Shown piece by piece: positions 1 to 7,022 of a DNA stretch of 18,188 nucleotides. A model generated the notes under the pieces. That model saw nothing but the letters and a program-made list of their open reading frames with translations, made no database searches and was not told where the DNA came from. The translations under genes and the position numbers were made by a program. The DNA comes from Thermodesulfovibrionales bacterium (GTDB lineage: Bacteria > Nitrospirota > Thermodesulfovibrionia > Thermodesulfovibrionales > UBA1546), in NCBI GenBank assembly GCA_030018605.1, contig JASEHP010000016.1, forward strand, positions 1 through 18,188, in the 5' to 3' direction. Position 1 is the first letter of the stretch, and each line of letters opens with the position of its first letter.

Positions 1-18
1 TCTGGCATAATGATCCAT
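1..18 (-). CDS. possible 5' end of a leftward gene running off the window
   Basis: On the minus strand an AGGAG sequence (25-21) precedes ATG codons at 18 and at 8, and the frame is open to the window edge. Only six codons are visible (MDHYAR from the first ATG, or MPR from the second). Neither ATG is ideally spaced from the AGGAG (2 and 12 bases). A start reading M-P-R together with the GGGGACAG word at 158-165 would fit a REP-associated IS200-like transposase, but six codons cannot establish this. Confidence 0.2.
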
Positions 19-60
19 TACTCCTTAACGTCGCATATGTATCGTAACTTTTTCAGAATT

Positions 61-120
61 GCCTCATCTAAAATCTTGACGAAACCGAATCGTTGCCTCA
101 TTTAAAAAATCTTGATGAAA
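61..120. repeat. two imperfect direct repeats in the gap left of dxs
   Basis: A word beginning GCCTCAT, continuing with an A-rich run and ATCTTGA(C/T)GAAA, occurs at 61-84 and again at 95-120, with a period of about 34 bases. It is followed at 128-155 by short tandem words such as GTGATAA and ATGATAA, and then by GGGGACAGCGACC. No gene is visible in 19-228 on either strand. The composition suggests decayed mobile or REP-type sequence. Confidence 0.45.
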
Positions 121-228
121 ACAGAGGTAGTTAGAGGTATGTGATAAATGATAAATGGGGACAGCGACCGTTAAAGGCAGTTTATAGATATATCGTGGCC
201 TAACATTTCGTTCAGACTCAACTGATGC

Positions 229-2160
229 TCAATGAACTGTTGCAGACGTTGAGAAAAATGCCTTGCAGGACTGATAAATCCCCTCTTCGTCAATTCCGTA
301 CTTCTTCCTTAATATAGCCTGCGAGCCCTGTTCTACAAATTCATCAGGTATGCCGAGAATTTTAATTTTTATGTCAGGAATATCCATGCTGTTTAGGTAT
401 TCAAGGACTGCGCTTCCGAAACCTCCGGCAATAATGTTCTCCTCTACTGTAATTATCCTTTTTGTCTTTGACGCCATTGTCAGGACGAGTTCTTTATCAA
501 GCGGTTTTATGAATCTTGCATTTATGACCGATGCCCTTATCCCATCTTTTTCAAGCTTCTCTGCTGCGGCAAGCGCAGGGTGGACAGCATTGCCTATGGC
601 TATCAATGCTGTATCAGAGCCTTCTTTTAAAATTTCAGCTTTCCCCATCTCTAACAGTCCGGAGTCCGGAGTTCGGAGTTCGGAGTTTTTCTTATCTTTT
701 AACTCGTAACTCGTAACTCGTAACCCGTAACTCGCTTTTCCGCGCGGGTATCTTATTGCCGAGGGCCCGTTGTGTTTTAAAGCGAGTTCAAGCATGGCTT
801 TGAGTTCCAGATCATCCTTTGGCGCCATGACAGTAAGATGAGGGATGTGCCTTAAATAAGAAATGTCAAAAACTCCCTGATGCGTCGGCCCGTCCTCGCC
901 CACTATGCCTGCCCTGTCAATCGCAAATATAACAGGCAGATTCTGGAGGCAGACATCATGGATAATCTCATCGTATCCTCTCTGAAGAAAAGTGGAATAT
1001 ATTGCAACTACAGGCCTCAATCCCTGTATTGCAAGCCCTGCTGCAAATGTCACAGCATGAGGCTCTGCAATGCCGACATCATAAAATCTGTCGGGATATT
1101 TTTTTTCAAAACATTCAAGCCCTGTGCCTTCTCTCATTGCCGCTGAGATGGCAATGACTCTCTTGTCCTCTGCGGCAAGCTCTGTAAGCGCCCTGCCGAA
1201 TATTTCACTGTATGAAAGGGCATTGGCGTCAGTTATGGAAGACCCTGTTTCTATTTCAAACGGCCCTACTCCGTGAAATATGCAGGGGTCTTTTTCAGAG
1301 AACTCATATCCCTTGCCTTTTTGGGTGATGACATGGACTAAAGTGGGCTCTGTTGAGTTTTTGATATTCCTGAAGGTCTCTATCAGCAGTTTGATGTCAT
1401 GTCCGTCTATGGGACCAACATAATTAATCCCGAGTTCTTCAAACAATATTCCGGGCAGAAAGAGCCCCTTCAAAGTTTCTTCCGCCTTTTGGGCAATCTT
1501 TGAAACCTGATCTCCAAACTTCGGAATGCCCTCAAGAAAAGATTTTGTCTGCTTTTTAAACCGCTGGTATATGTCCCCTGTAAGTATCCTGTTTAGATAC
1601 GCCGACAATGCGCCTACGTTTTTTGAGATTGACATCTCATTGTCATTCAGCACTATGATAAGGTCTTTTTTCAGATGTCCGGAGTGGTTCAGCCCTTCAA
1701 ACGCAAGGCCGGAAGTCATTGCGCCGTCGCCTATAACAGCAAGCACTTTAAACGTCTCGTTTTTTTTATCACGCGCCTCTATGATTCCCAATGCCGCTGA
1801 TATTGATGTTGAGCTGTGTCCTGTTCCGAATGCATCGTGTATACTCTCCTCTATTTTAGGAAATCCTGAGATGCCTTTATGCTTTCTGATGGTTTCAAAT
1901 TTTTCATATCTCCCTGTGATAAGTTTATGCGTGTATGACTGGTGCCCTACGTCCCATATAATCTTATCAACAGGGGAATTGAACACATAATGAAGCGCCA
2001 GAGTAAGCTCTATAGTGCCGAGGTTTGATGCGAGATGTCCGCCGTTGATTGATACTCGCTCTACGATTATTTCCCTCAGTTCTGCGGAGAGGCGGTTCAT
2101 CTCCTCAACCGACAGGGATTTCAGGTCATCAGGGGAGTTTATTTTCTTAATTAGCTTCAA
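229..2160 (-). CDS. dxs: 1-deoxy-D-xylulose-5-phosphate synthase
   Basis: This is a thiamine-diphosphate enzyme that condenses pyruvate and glyceraldehyde 3-phosphate to DXP, the first step of the MEP isoprenoid pathway. The 643-residue product has the family order. There is an N-terminal GHQ (72-74), the ThDP/Mg site GDG (144-146) with NDN (172-174), then the transketolase pyrimidine-binding half with GIAEPHAVTFAAG, DRAGIVGEDGPTHQG and the YPRGK loop. The start is TTG at 2160, which overlaps the ispA stop as TTGA, so translation is probably coupled. The N-terminus fits the family (KINSPDDL). About 20-25 extra residues between YPRGKA and LEMGKAE are encoded by a short tandem repeat (656-735) in a loop that is variable in this family. 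Last gene of the guaA-ispA-dxs operon. Confidence 0.97.
   Translation of the reverse strand: MKLIKKINSPDDLKSLSVEEMNRLSAELREIIVERVSINGGHLASNLGTIELTLALHYVFNSPVDKIIWDVGHQSYTHKLITGRYEKFETIRKHKGISGFPKIEESIHDAFGTGHSSTSISAALGIIEARDKKNETFKVLAVIGDGAMTSGLAFEGLNHSGHLKKDLIIVLNDNEMSISKNVGALSAYLNRILTGDIYQRFKKQTKSFLEGIPKFGDQVSKIAQKAEETLKGLFLPGILFEELGINYVGPIDGHDIKLLIETFRNIKNSTEPTLVHVITQKGKGYEFSEKDPCIFHGVGPFEIETGSSITDANALSYSEIFGRALTELAAEDKRVIAISAAMREGTGLECFEKKYPDRFYDVGIAEPHAVTFAAGLAIQGLRPVVAIYSTFLQRGYDEIIHDVCLQNLPVIFAIDRAGIVGEDGPTHQGVFDISYLRHIPHLTVMAPKDDLELKAMLELALKHNGPSAIRYPRGKASYGLRVTSYELKDKKNSELRTPDSGLLEMGKAEILKEGSDTALIAIGNAVHPALAAAEKLEKDGIRASVINARFIKPLDKELVLTMASKTKRIITVEENIIAGGFGSAVLEYLNSMDIPDIKIKILGIPDEFVEQGSQAILRKKYGIDEEGIYQSCKAFFSTSATVH
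656..735. repeat. heptad dyad repeat inside dxs
   Basis: Left arm (656-687) is a tandem run of a GGAGTTC-type 7-mer and right arm (701-735) a run of AACTCGT. The right arm's reverse complement is an ACGAGTT-type heptad, so the arms are an imperfect inverted pair around an A/T-rich centre. Reading stays open through the element; the dxs product gains a segment containing NSELRTPDSG. The same NSELRT peptide occurs in guaA. Confidence 0.85.
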
Positions 2161-3044
2161 CTTCTTCTCTCAAGCATATATTTGGCAATCTCCCTTAAAG
2201 GGTCAGCCTTGTTTGAGAAATCTTTGATGGAAAAGACTGCCTCTGCTATCAGATCCCCCGCCTTTTTCTTGGAAGATTCAAGGCCGTATATTGAGGGATA
2301 AGTCATCTTCTTTTTCCTTACATCAGAGCCTGTGGTCTTGCCGAGTTCATCCGTGCTGCCCTCTACATCAAGTATATCATCTATAATCTGAAAGGCAAGC
2401 CCGATGTTTTCTCCGTATCTCGTGATTGCATTGAGGGAAGGCTTGCTGCAATTTGCAAGGATTGCGCCTGCCCTTAAAGAGCCTGATATAAGCGCTCCTG
2501 TTTTATGCCTGTGAATAAAAGAGAGAGTCTCTTTGTCGGGCTCTGCATTTTCCGAGAGAAGATCCTGTGCCTGTCCTCCGACCATCCCATGAATGCCCGC
2601 TGTGAAGGCAATCTCTTTTATTGCCCTTGTCAATGCCGTGTTTTTGATATTCTTGTTTGAGAGCGAATTTGCCATCATGTAAAACGCCTCTGTAAGCAGG
2701 CCGTCTCCTGCAAGTATCGCCATGCCTTCTCCAAAGACCTTGTGGTTTGTCGGCTTGCCGCGCCTCAAGTCATCATTGTCCATGGCAGGAAGGTCATCGT
2801 GTATCAATGAATATGTGTGGATGAGTTCTATTGAAGATGCAAAGGCAAGTATGTCCTCAGAATCTCCATCGCATGCCTCATGCGCTGCAAGGCATAGTAT
2901 CGGCCTTATCCTTTTCCCGCCTGCGGAAAGAGAATAAGTGATGGCGTCTTTTAAAACAGACGGAATAAAATTAGGGGAAAAGTATTCTTTAAGGAAGGAG
3001 TCTACAAGTTCCTTTTTTTCTTTGAGGTAAGTTTTTATGTCCAT
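2157..3044 (-). CDS. ispA: (2E,6E)-farnesyl/geranylgeranyl diphosphate synthase (polyprenyl synthetase)
   Basis: A short-chain trans-prenyltransferase that extends dimethylallyl diphosphate with isopentenyl diphosphate in the cytoplasm. The 295-residue protein carries GGKRIRP (42-48), the first aspartate-rich motif DDLPAMD (83-89) followed by RRGKPTNH, and the second aspartate-rich motif DDILD near residue 220, in FQIIDDILD. Length is normal for IspA. It starts with ATG three bases after the guaA stop and its TGA overlaps the dxs TTG start, so the three genes form a tight operon. The product length (C15 or C20) cannot be told from sequence alone. Confidence 0.93.
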   Translation of the reverse strand: MDIKTYLKEKKELVDSFLKEYFSPNFIPSVLKDAITYSLSAGGKRIRPILCLAAHEACDGDSEDILAFASSIELIHTYSLIHDDLPAMDNDDLRRGKPTNHKVFGEGMAILAGDGLLTEAFYMMANSLSNKNIKNTALTRAIKEIAFTAGIHGMVGGQAQDLLSENAEPDKETLSFIHRHKTGALISGSLRAGAILANCSKPSLNAITRYGENIGLAFQIIDDILDVEGSTDELGKTTGSDVRKKKMTYPSIYGLESSKKKAGDLIAEAVFSIKDFSNKADPLREIAKYMLERRS

Positions 3045-3047
3045 AGG

Positions 3048-4640
3048 TCATTCCCATTCAATCGTGCTTGGAGGCTTTGAGCTTATGTCATAAACAACGC
3101 GGTTAACGCCTTTGACTTCATTGATTATCCTGTTTGATATCCTTCCCAGAACTTCGCAGGGAATCTGCGCCCAGTCAGCGGTCATTCCGTCAACGCTCGT
3201 AACCCCCCGTACAGCAATGACATTGTCATACGTTCTTTCATCTCCCATTACTCCGACGCTCTTTACAGGAAGCAGCACTGCAAATGCCTGCCAGATTTTG
3301 TTATATAGACCTGCCTTTTTAATCTCATCCAGAACGATCACATCCGCTTTTCTTAAAATAGTAAGCCGCTCTTTTGTAACATCGCTGATGCATCTTATCG
3401 CAAGCCCGGGGCCTGGGAACGGGTGTCTGTTTATTGTTTCATCAGGCATCCCCAATTCGCGTCCGAGCACTCTGACTTCGTCCTTAAATAATTCCCTCAA
3501 AGGCTCAATCAGTTTTAATTTCATCTTCTTGAGCAGCCCGCCGACGTTATGATGGCTTTTTATTGTTGCCGAGGGACCTTTGAATGATGTGCTCTCAATC
3601 ACATCGGGATATAATGTCCCCTGAGCAAGGAATGAGACATTTTTTATCTTCATTGCCTCGTCTTCAAATACCTTTATGAATTCATTGCCTATAATCTTCC
3701 TTTTTCTTTCGGGGTCTTTTACGCCCTTAAGTTTTTTAAGGAATCTCTCAGAGGCGTCAACGTATTTTATCTTCATGTGAAAACTTTTCTTGAGCATCTG
3801 CTCTACTTTTTTTGCCTCATCCTGCCTTAAAACGCCGTTGTCAACGAATATGCAGGTAAGGGCATCGCCTATTGCCTCATGAACCAATACTGCCGTGACG
3901 GAAGAATCAACGCCTCCGCTTATTCCGCACACTACTTTTTTATTGCCAACTAACTTTCTTATCCTTTCCTTCTCCGTTTCTATGAACGACCGCATTGTCC
4001 ATGTCGGGCTGCATCCGCATATATTGAAGATGAAGTTCTTTAATATCTCCCTGCCCTTTTCCGTATGGACAACCTCCGGGTGGAACTGAAGGGCATAGAA
4101 GTTTTTCTTTTTATTTGCCATCGCTGCCACAGGTGAATTATCCGTGTGGGCTATTGACGTGAATCCTTCGGGATATTTCTCTATCCGGTCTCCGTGGCTC
4201 ATCCAGACAACGGTAGTTCGGAGTTCGGAGTTCGGTCTCCTTCGGCGACTCGCCGAGGCGAGAGTTCGGAGTTCGGAGACGCCCTGAAACAAATCCGAAT
4301 CATCGTCAATTATAAGTTCGGCCCTGCCATATTCCCTTTTTACAGCTTTTGCAACCCTGCCTCCAAGCAGATGTGCCATAAGCTGCATGCCGTAACATAT
4401 ACCGAGAATCGGAATGCCCATGGTAAATATCTTTATATCGGGGAGTGGCGAACCCTTACTGTAGACGCTTGATGGCCCCCCTGAAAGGATAATCCCCTTC
4501 GGCTTAAAAGCTGCTATTTTTTCAAAAGGCGCATTATATGGTAATATCTCAGAATAAACACTGTTTTCTCTCACGCGCCTTGCAATAAGCTGGGTGTACT
4601 GTGAGCCGAAATCCAATACAAGGATTTTATCTTCAAACAT
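3048..4640 (-). CDS. guaA: GMP synthase (glutamine-hydrolysing)
   Basis: Converts XMP, glutamine and ATP to GMP. It has an N-terminal class I glutamine amidotransferase domain with nucleophile Cys82 in GICYGMQ and His/Glu in FHPEVVHTE, then the ATP-pyrophosphatase domain with GISGGVDSS, and the C-terminal dimerisation domain ending KPPSTIEWE, as in the family. I prefer ATG at 4640 over TTG at 4649 because the product then begins directly at the conserved strand (MFEDKILVLDFGSQY) and the TTG lies within a likely -10 box. About 17-20 extra residues between LFQGVSE and VVWMSHGD come from an in-frame repeat (4215-4279). They lie in a surface loop of the amidotransferase domain and keep all catalytic residues. 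Confidence 0.96.
   Translation of the reverse strand: MFEDKILVLDFGSQYTQLIARRVRENSVYSEILPYNAPFEKIAAFKPKGIILSGGPSSVYSKGSPLPDIKIFTMGIPILGICYGMQLMAHLLGGRVAKAVKREYGRAELIIDDDSDLFQGVSELRTLASASRRRRPNSELRTTVVWMSHGDRIEKYPEGFTSIAHTDNSPVAAMANKKKNFYALQFHPEVVHTEKGREILKNFIFNICGCSPTWTMRSFIETEKERIRKLVGNKKVVCGISGGVDSSVTAVLVHEAIGDALTCIFVDNGVLRQDEAKKVEQMLKKSFHMKIKYVDASERFLKKLKGVKDPERKRKIIGNEFIKVFEDEAMKIKNVSFLAQGTLYPDVIESTSFKGPSATIKSHHNVGGLLKKMKLKLIEPLRELFKDEVRVLGRELGMPDETINRHPFPGPGLAIRCISDVTKERLTILRKADVIVLDEIKKAGLYNKIWQAFAVLLPVKSVGVMGDERTYDNVIAVRGVTSVDGMTADWAQIPCEVLGRISNRIINEVKGVNRVVYDISSKPPSTIEWE
4215..4279. repeat. heptad repeat with nested palindrome inside guaA
   Basis: On the plus strand, AGTTCGG-type heptads occur on both sides (4215-4235 and 4263-4277) of an insert containing two overlapping perfect palindromes, TCGGCGACTCGCCGA (7-bp arms) and CTCGCCGAGGCGAG. 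The CGCCGAGGCG core also occurs in the MITE-like element at 14861-14958. Reading frame is preserved through the guaA coding strand and the peptide SELRT is encoded twice. Confidence 0.8.
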
Positions 4641-4648
4641 GGTTATCA

Positions 4649-4678
4649 ATTATAAAAGATTAATACGGCAAAAGTCTA
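4649..4678 (-). promoter_or_regulatory. probable guaA operon promoter, near-leaderless
   Basis: On the minus strand a consensus -10 TATAAT (4654-4649) lies 18 bases after TAGACT (4678-4673), a fair -35. Only eight bases separate the -10 from the guaA ATG at 4640, so the transcript would begin within a few bases of the start codon. No Shine-Dalgarno is visible upstream of this ATG, which agrees with leaderless initiation. Confidence 0.5.
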
Positions 4679-4701
4679 AAGGCTGTAAATGCAATATATG
4701 C

Positions 4702-4731
4702 TTGACAATATATTCCAATGTCTTAACATAT
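4702..4731 (+). promoter_or_regulatory. arsR promoter sharing a word with the dsrE promoter
   Basis: TTGACA at 4702-4707 is followed after 17-18 bases by a weak -10 (AACATA/ACATAT). The 15-base word CTTGACAATATATTC at 4701-4715 is identical to the sequence at 6974-6988 upstream of the DsrE-like selenoprotein, and the next four bases differ only at the first (C here, A there). This suggests a common operator half-site read by the ArsR product, but no extended dyad exists here. Confidence 0.6.
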
Positions 4732-4762
4732 AGAGAAGCATCTTAGCGAAAAGTGAGGTAAC

Positions 4763-5104
4763 ATGCGTTCATTGGACAGAAGAGTTGAACTCCTCAGGGC
4801 AGTGGCTCATCCGGCAAGGGTCAAAATACTTGAAGAGCTGCTGAATGGCGTAAAATGTGTCAGCGATATTGAAGGCTTCCTCGGCATAAGCCAGCCTAAT
4901 GTTTCACAGCACCTTTCGCTCCTCAGGAGATACGGGGTGATAGACTATTACATGGACGGCAGGCTCAAATGTTATTTTCTCAGGGATCCGATAGTCCCTG
5001 ACATCATAAAGATTCTGAAAAAGGATTACGTGAAGGAACTTCCTGCGCCTGCCTGCTGCCCTGTCACTAAAAAAGGAAAATATCCGTGCGCAAGAAAACA
5101 TTAA
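4763..5104 (+). CDS. ArsR-family transcriptional regulator
   Basis: A 113-residue winged helix-turn-helix repressor. LRAVAHPARVKIL (11-23) and the recognition helix ISQPNVSQHLSLLRR (42-56) followed by the GRLKCYFL wing are typical of the family. Cysteines are at 32 (VKCVSDI, the place of the ELCVCDL metal motif but with one Cys only), 70, 98, 99 and 109, the last three in a Cys-rich tail. A helix-2 Cys plus C-terminal Cys pattern is reminiscent of persulfide-sensing members such as BigR/SqrR, so a thiol, persulfide or soft-metal input is plausible; this is inference. GAGG at 4755-4758 sets the start. selD begins 18 bases downstream, so the regulator opens the selenium/sulfur cluster. Confidence 0.9.
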   Translation: MRSLDRRVELLRAVAHPARVKILEELLNGVKCVSDIEGFLGISQPNVSQHLSLLRRYGVIDYYMDGRLKCYFLRDPIVPDIIKILKKDYVKELPAPACCPVTKKGKYPCARKH

Positions 5105-5122
5105 TTTTACGGAGAGGCCAGA

Positions 5123-6169
5123 ATGGACATCAAACTGACAAATCTTTCAAGTTGCGCGGGCTGAGCGGCAAAATTCAGTCCTTCGGACCTGTCCCAGGTG
5201 CTGGGGCAGCTGCCTGATATAACGGATCCGGATGTTCTTGTCGGTCATGCCAATTCCGATGACGCAGGCGTATACCGTATTACAGATGACATTGCAGTTG
5301 TTCTTACAGCCGATTTCTTTACGCCTATAGTTGATGATCCATACTGGTTTGGCGCTATTGCTGCTGCGAATTCGCTCTCAGATGTATATGCAATGGGCGG
5401 GAAGCCATTGGTGTCATTGAACATAGCAATGTTTCCTAATAATCCTGACTTTTTCCCTTCGCTTAAGAAAATCATGCAGGGCGGTGTAGATAAGATGAAG
5501 GAGGCCGGAGTATCCATTATAGGAGGCCATACTATCAGGGATAAAGAGCCGAAGTACGGTTTTGCTGTTATGGGCGTGATACATCCTGCTAAAATTCTTG
5601 ATAATTCAAAAGCCCTCATTGGAGATGCGCTGATACTGACGAAAAAAATAGGCACCGGGATTATCGCCACAGGCGTGAAAGCAGGCAAATGCAGTGATTC
5701 TGTTATTGAAGAATTCACATCCTCAATGGCGGCATTGAATAAAAGGACAAGCGAGATCATGCTTGAAACCGGTGTAAGCACTGCAACAGATATAACCGGT
5801 TTCGGCCTTATAGGACATCTCCATGAAGTCCTCTCCGCAAGCAAATGCAGCGCGCATATTTATTCAGGCCGTGTTCCGTATTTTGAAGATGCAATAAAAC
5901 TTGCTGATGCCGGTGTTGTGCCCGGAGGGACAAAGACTAATGTCAGAAATTACGAGTCATATGTAACCTGGGGCAGGGGAGTTACGGAAGTGGAAAAGAT
6001 TTTAATGAATGATGCCCAGACATCAGGAGGGCTTCTTATATTTGTGCCTTCAGAGAAAAAAGATAAACTTGTTAATGCGTTAGAAAAGGAAAATATAATT
6101 GCAGCTTATATCGGAGATATTACCGATAAACCTTTTAATGCCGGCAGAAGAATAAACGTAGAGAAATAA
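5123..6169 (+). CDS. selD: selenide, water dikinase (selenophosphate synthase), itself a selenoprotein
   Basis: Makes selenophosphate from selenide and ATP, the Se donor for Sec and selenouridine synthesis. Translation from ATG 5123 (GGAGAGG at 5111-5117) meets an in-frame UGA at codon 14 (5162-5164) in SCAGUAAKFS. This aligns with the catalytic Cys17...Lys20 of E. coli SelD, so U14 and K17 are the catalytic pair. Sec at this position is well known in SelD. Reading through gives 348 residues, the usual length (E. coli 347). A later start at GTG 5198 would discard the active site. The remainder shows the AIRS-type fold: TADFFTPIVDDPYWFG, AANSLSDVYAMGG, IIGGHTI, DITGFGLIGH and QTSGGLL. The stop is directly followed by the ATG of the permease gene. 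Confidence 0.95.
5189..5209 (+). promoter_or_regulatory. predicted bacterial SECIS hairpin of selD
   Basis: Nine-base-pair stem CTGTCCCAG / CTGGGGCAG (one G-U pair) closing loop GTG at 5198-5200. The loop begins 34 bases after the last base of the UGA and starts with G. This fits the bacterial SECIS pattern: loop roughly 16-37 bases downstream of the Sec codon, with G among the first two loop bases. Confidence 0.7.
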
Positions 6170-6949
6170 ATGCCGTTCACATTCGTTATTTTCCTTTTTC
6201 TTGTTGGCGCCTGAGTCGGATTTCTGTCAGGCCTCCTTGGATTAGGGGGTGGGATTATCATGTTCCCGCTCTTATTTTATGTGCCTCCTCTGCTGGGCTT
6301 TCAAGGGATAGACGTCAAAAGCATTACAGGCCTCACGATGATGCAGGGTTTTTTTGCATCTCTTTCAGCAATGTTTTATTACCATGAAAACAGGCTTGTC
6401 AATAAACCGCTTGTGTTAACATTTGGAGCTTCGCTGTTTGCATCCTCGCTTACCGGAGCGCTTATATCAAAACTTGTCCCTGACAAACTCATACTTTTTA
6501 TTTTTGCTACGCTTGCGCTTATTGCCGCCGCAATGATGCTTATGCCAAGGAATTACGACCGTGATGAGCTTACGGAAGAGAAGGTTGTTTTTAATAAGCC
6601 GGCAGCTATCCTCATAGGAATCTTTATCGGTTTCTTAATAGGTATGGTAGGACAGGGAGGGGCATTTATAACAATACCTATGCTCTTATATGTGTTAAAA
6701 ATTCCCTTAAGAGTCGCCCTTGGGAGCACGCTTGCCATCGGGCTTTTTTCGGCAACCGCAGGATTAATAGGCAAGGCTGCAACGGGTCAGGTGCCGTTCT
6801 ATATGTCTATAGCCCTTCTTGCAGGTGCAATTCCTATGGCAAGATTAGGCGGAATTGCAGGCAAAAAAATGAAGACCAAGTTTTTAAGGTGGCTGCTTGC
6901 GCTGATAATATCCGGCACTGCAATAAAAGTCTGGCTGGATATTTTCTGA
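6170..6949 (+). CDS. TauE/SafE (TSUP) family permease with in-frame UGA, candidate selenoprotein
   Basis: An inner-membrane permease of the TSUP family, whose members move sulfite, thiosulfate, sulfoacetate and related anions. The ATG at 6170 abuts the selD stop (TAAATG). The frame reads MPFTFVIFLFLVGA, then UGA at codon 15 (6212-6214), then VGFLSGLLGLGGGIIMFPLL, the family's conserved first signature. The second half repeats it as IFIGFLIGMVGQGGAFI. A start at ATG 6260 would lose the first membrane segment and signature, so the UGA is most simply decoded as Sec, giving 259 residues, normal for the family. Alternatives are a nonsense mutation or a sequencing error in a TGC/TGT/TGG codon. Its position between selD and a DsrE selenoprotein favours a role in selenium or sulfur anion transport. 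Confidence 0.85.
6231..6250 (+). promoter_or_regulatory. predicted bacterial SECIS hairpin of the TSUP permease gene
   Basis: GCCTCCT (6231-6237) pairs with AGGGGGT (6244-6250) over seven pairs including two G-U, leaving loop TGGATT (6238-6243). The loop begins 24 bases after the UGA and has G at its second base, fitting the bacterial SECIS pattern. The G-rich strand also encodes the conserved LGGG motif, so part of the pairing could be coincidental. Confidence 0.55.
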
Positions 6950-6974
6950 GCCGGACAGGCCGAACATTTTTTTC

Positions 6975-7003
6975 TTGACAATATATTCAAATATAATTAT
7001 ATT
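6975..7003 (+). promoter_or_regulatory. promoter of the dsrE-like selenoprotein operon
   Basis: TTGACA (6975-6980), spacer of exactly 17, then TATATT (6998-7003). Transcription would start near 7010, almost on top of the AAGGAGGGGGG Shine-Dalgarno, giving a leader of only a dozen or so bases before ATG 7023. Confidence 0.75.
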
Positions 7004-7011
7004 TGAATATA
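6982..7011. promoter_or_regulatory. perfect 30-bp palindromic operator
   Basis: Both arms are 15 bases (left arm TATATTCAAATATAA) with no spacer and no mismatch, centred between 6996 and 6997. It covers the spacer and the -10 box of the promoter, the usual place for an ArsR-type repressor site. The TTCAA...TTGAA core resembles dyads bound by ArsR/SmtB proteins. The ArsR gene 2.2 kb upstream is the obvious candidate ligand, because its own promoter carries the half-site word. Confidence 0.7.
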
Positions 7012-7022
7012 AGGAGGGGGGT

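Noticed and set aside
5245..5844. 199-codon open frame on the minus strand within selD
   Set aside because: Antisense to conserved selD sequence, with low-complexity hydrophobic and Ser/Pro content; no family features.
6947..6980. Rho-independent terminator after the TSUP permease gene
   Set aside because: A run of seven T (6967-6973) is present but the preceding sequence offers only a three-pair CGG/CCG stem.
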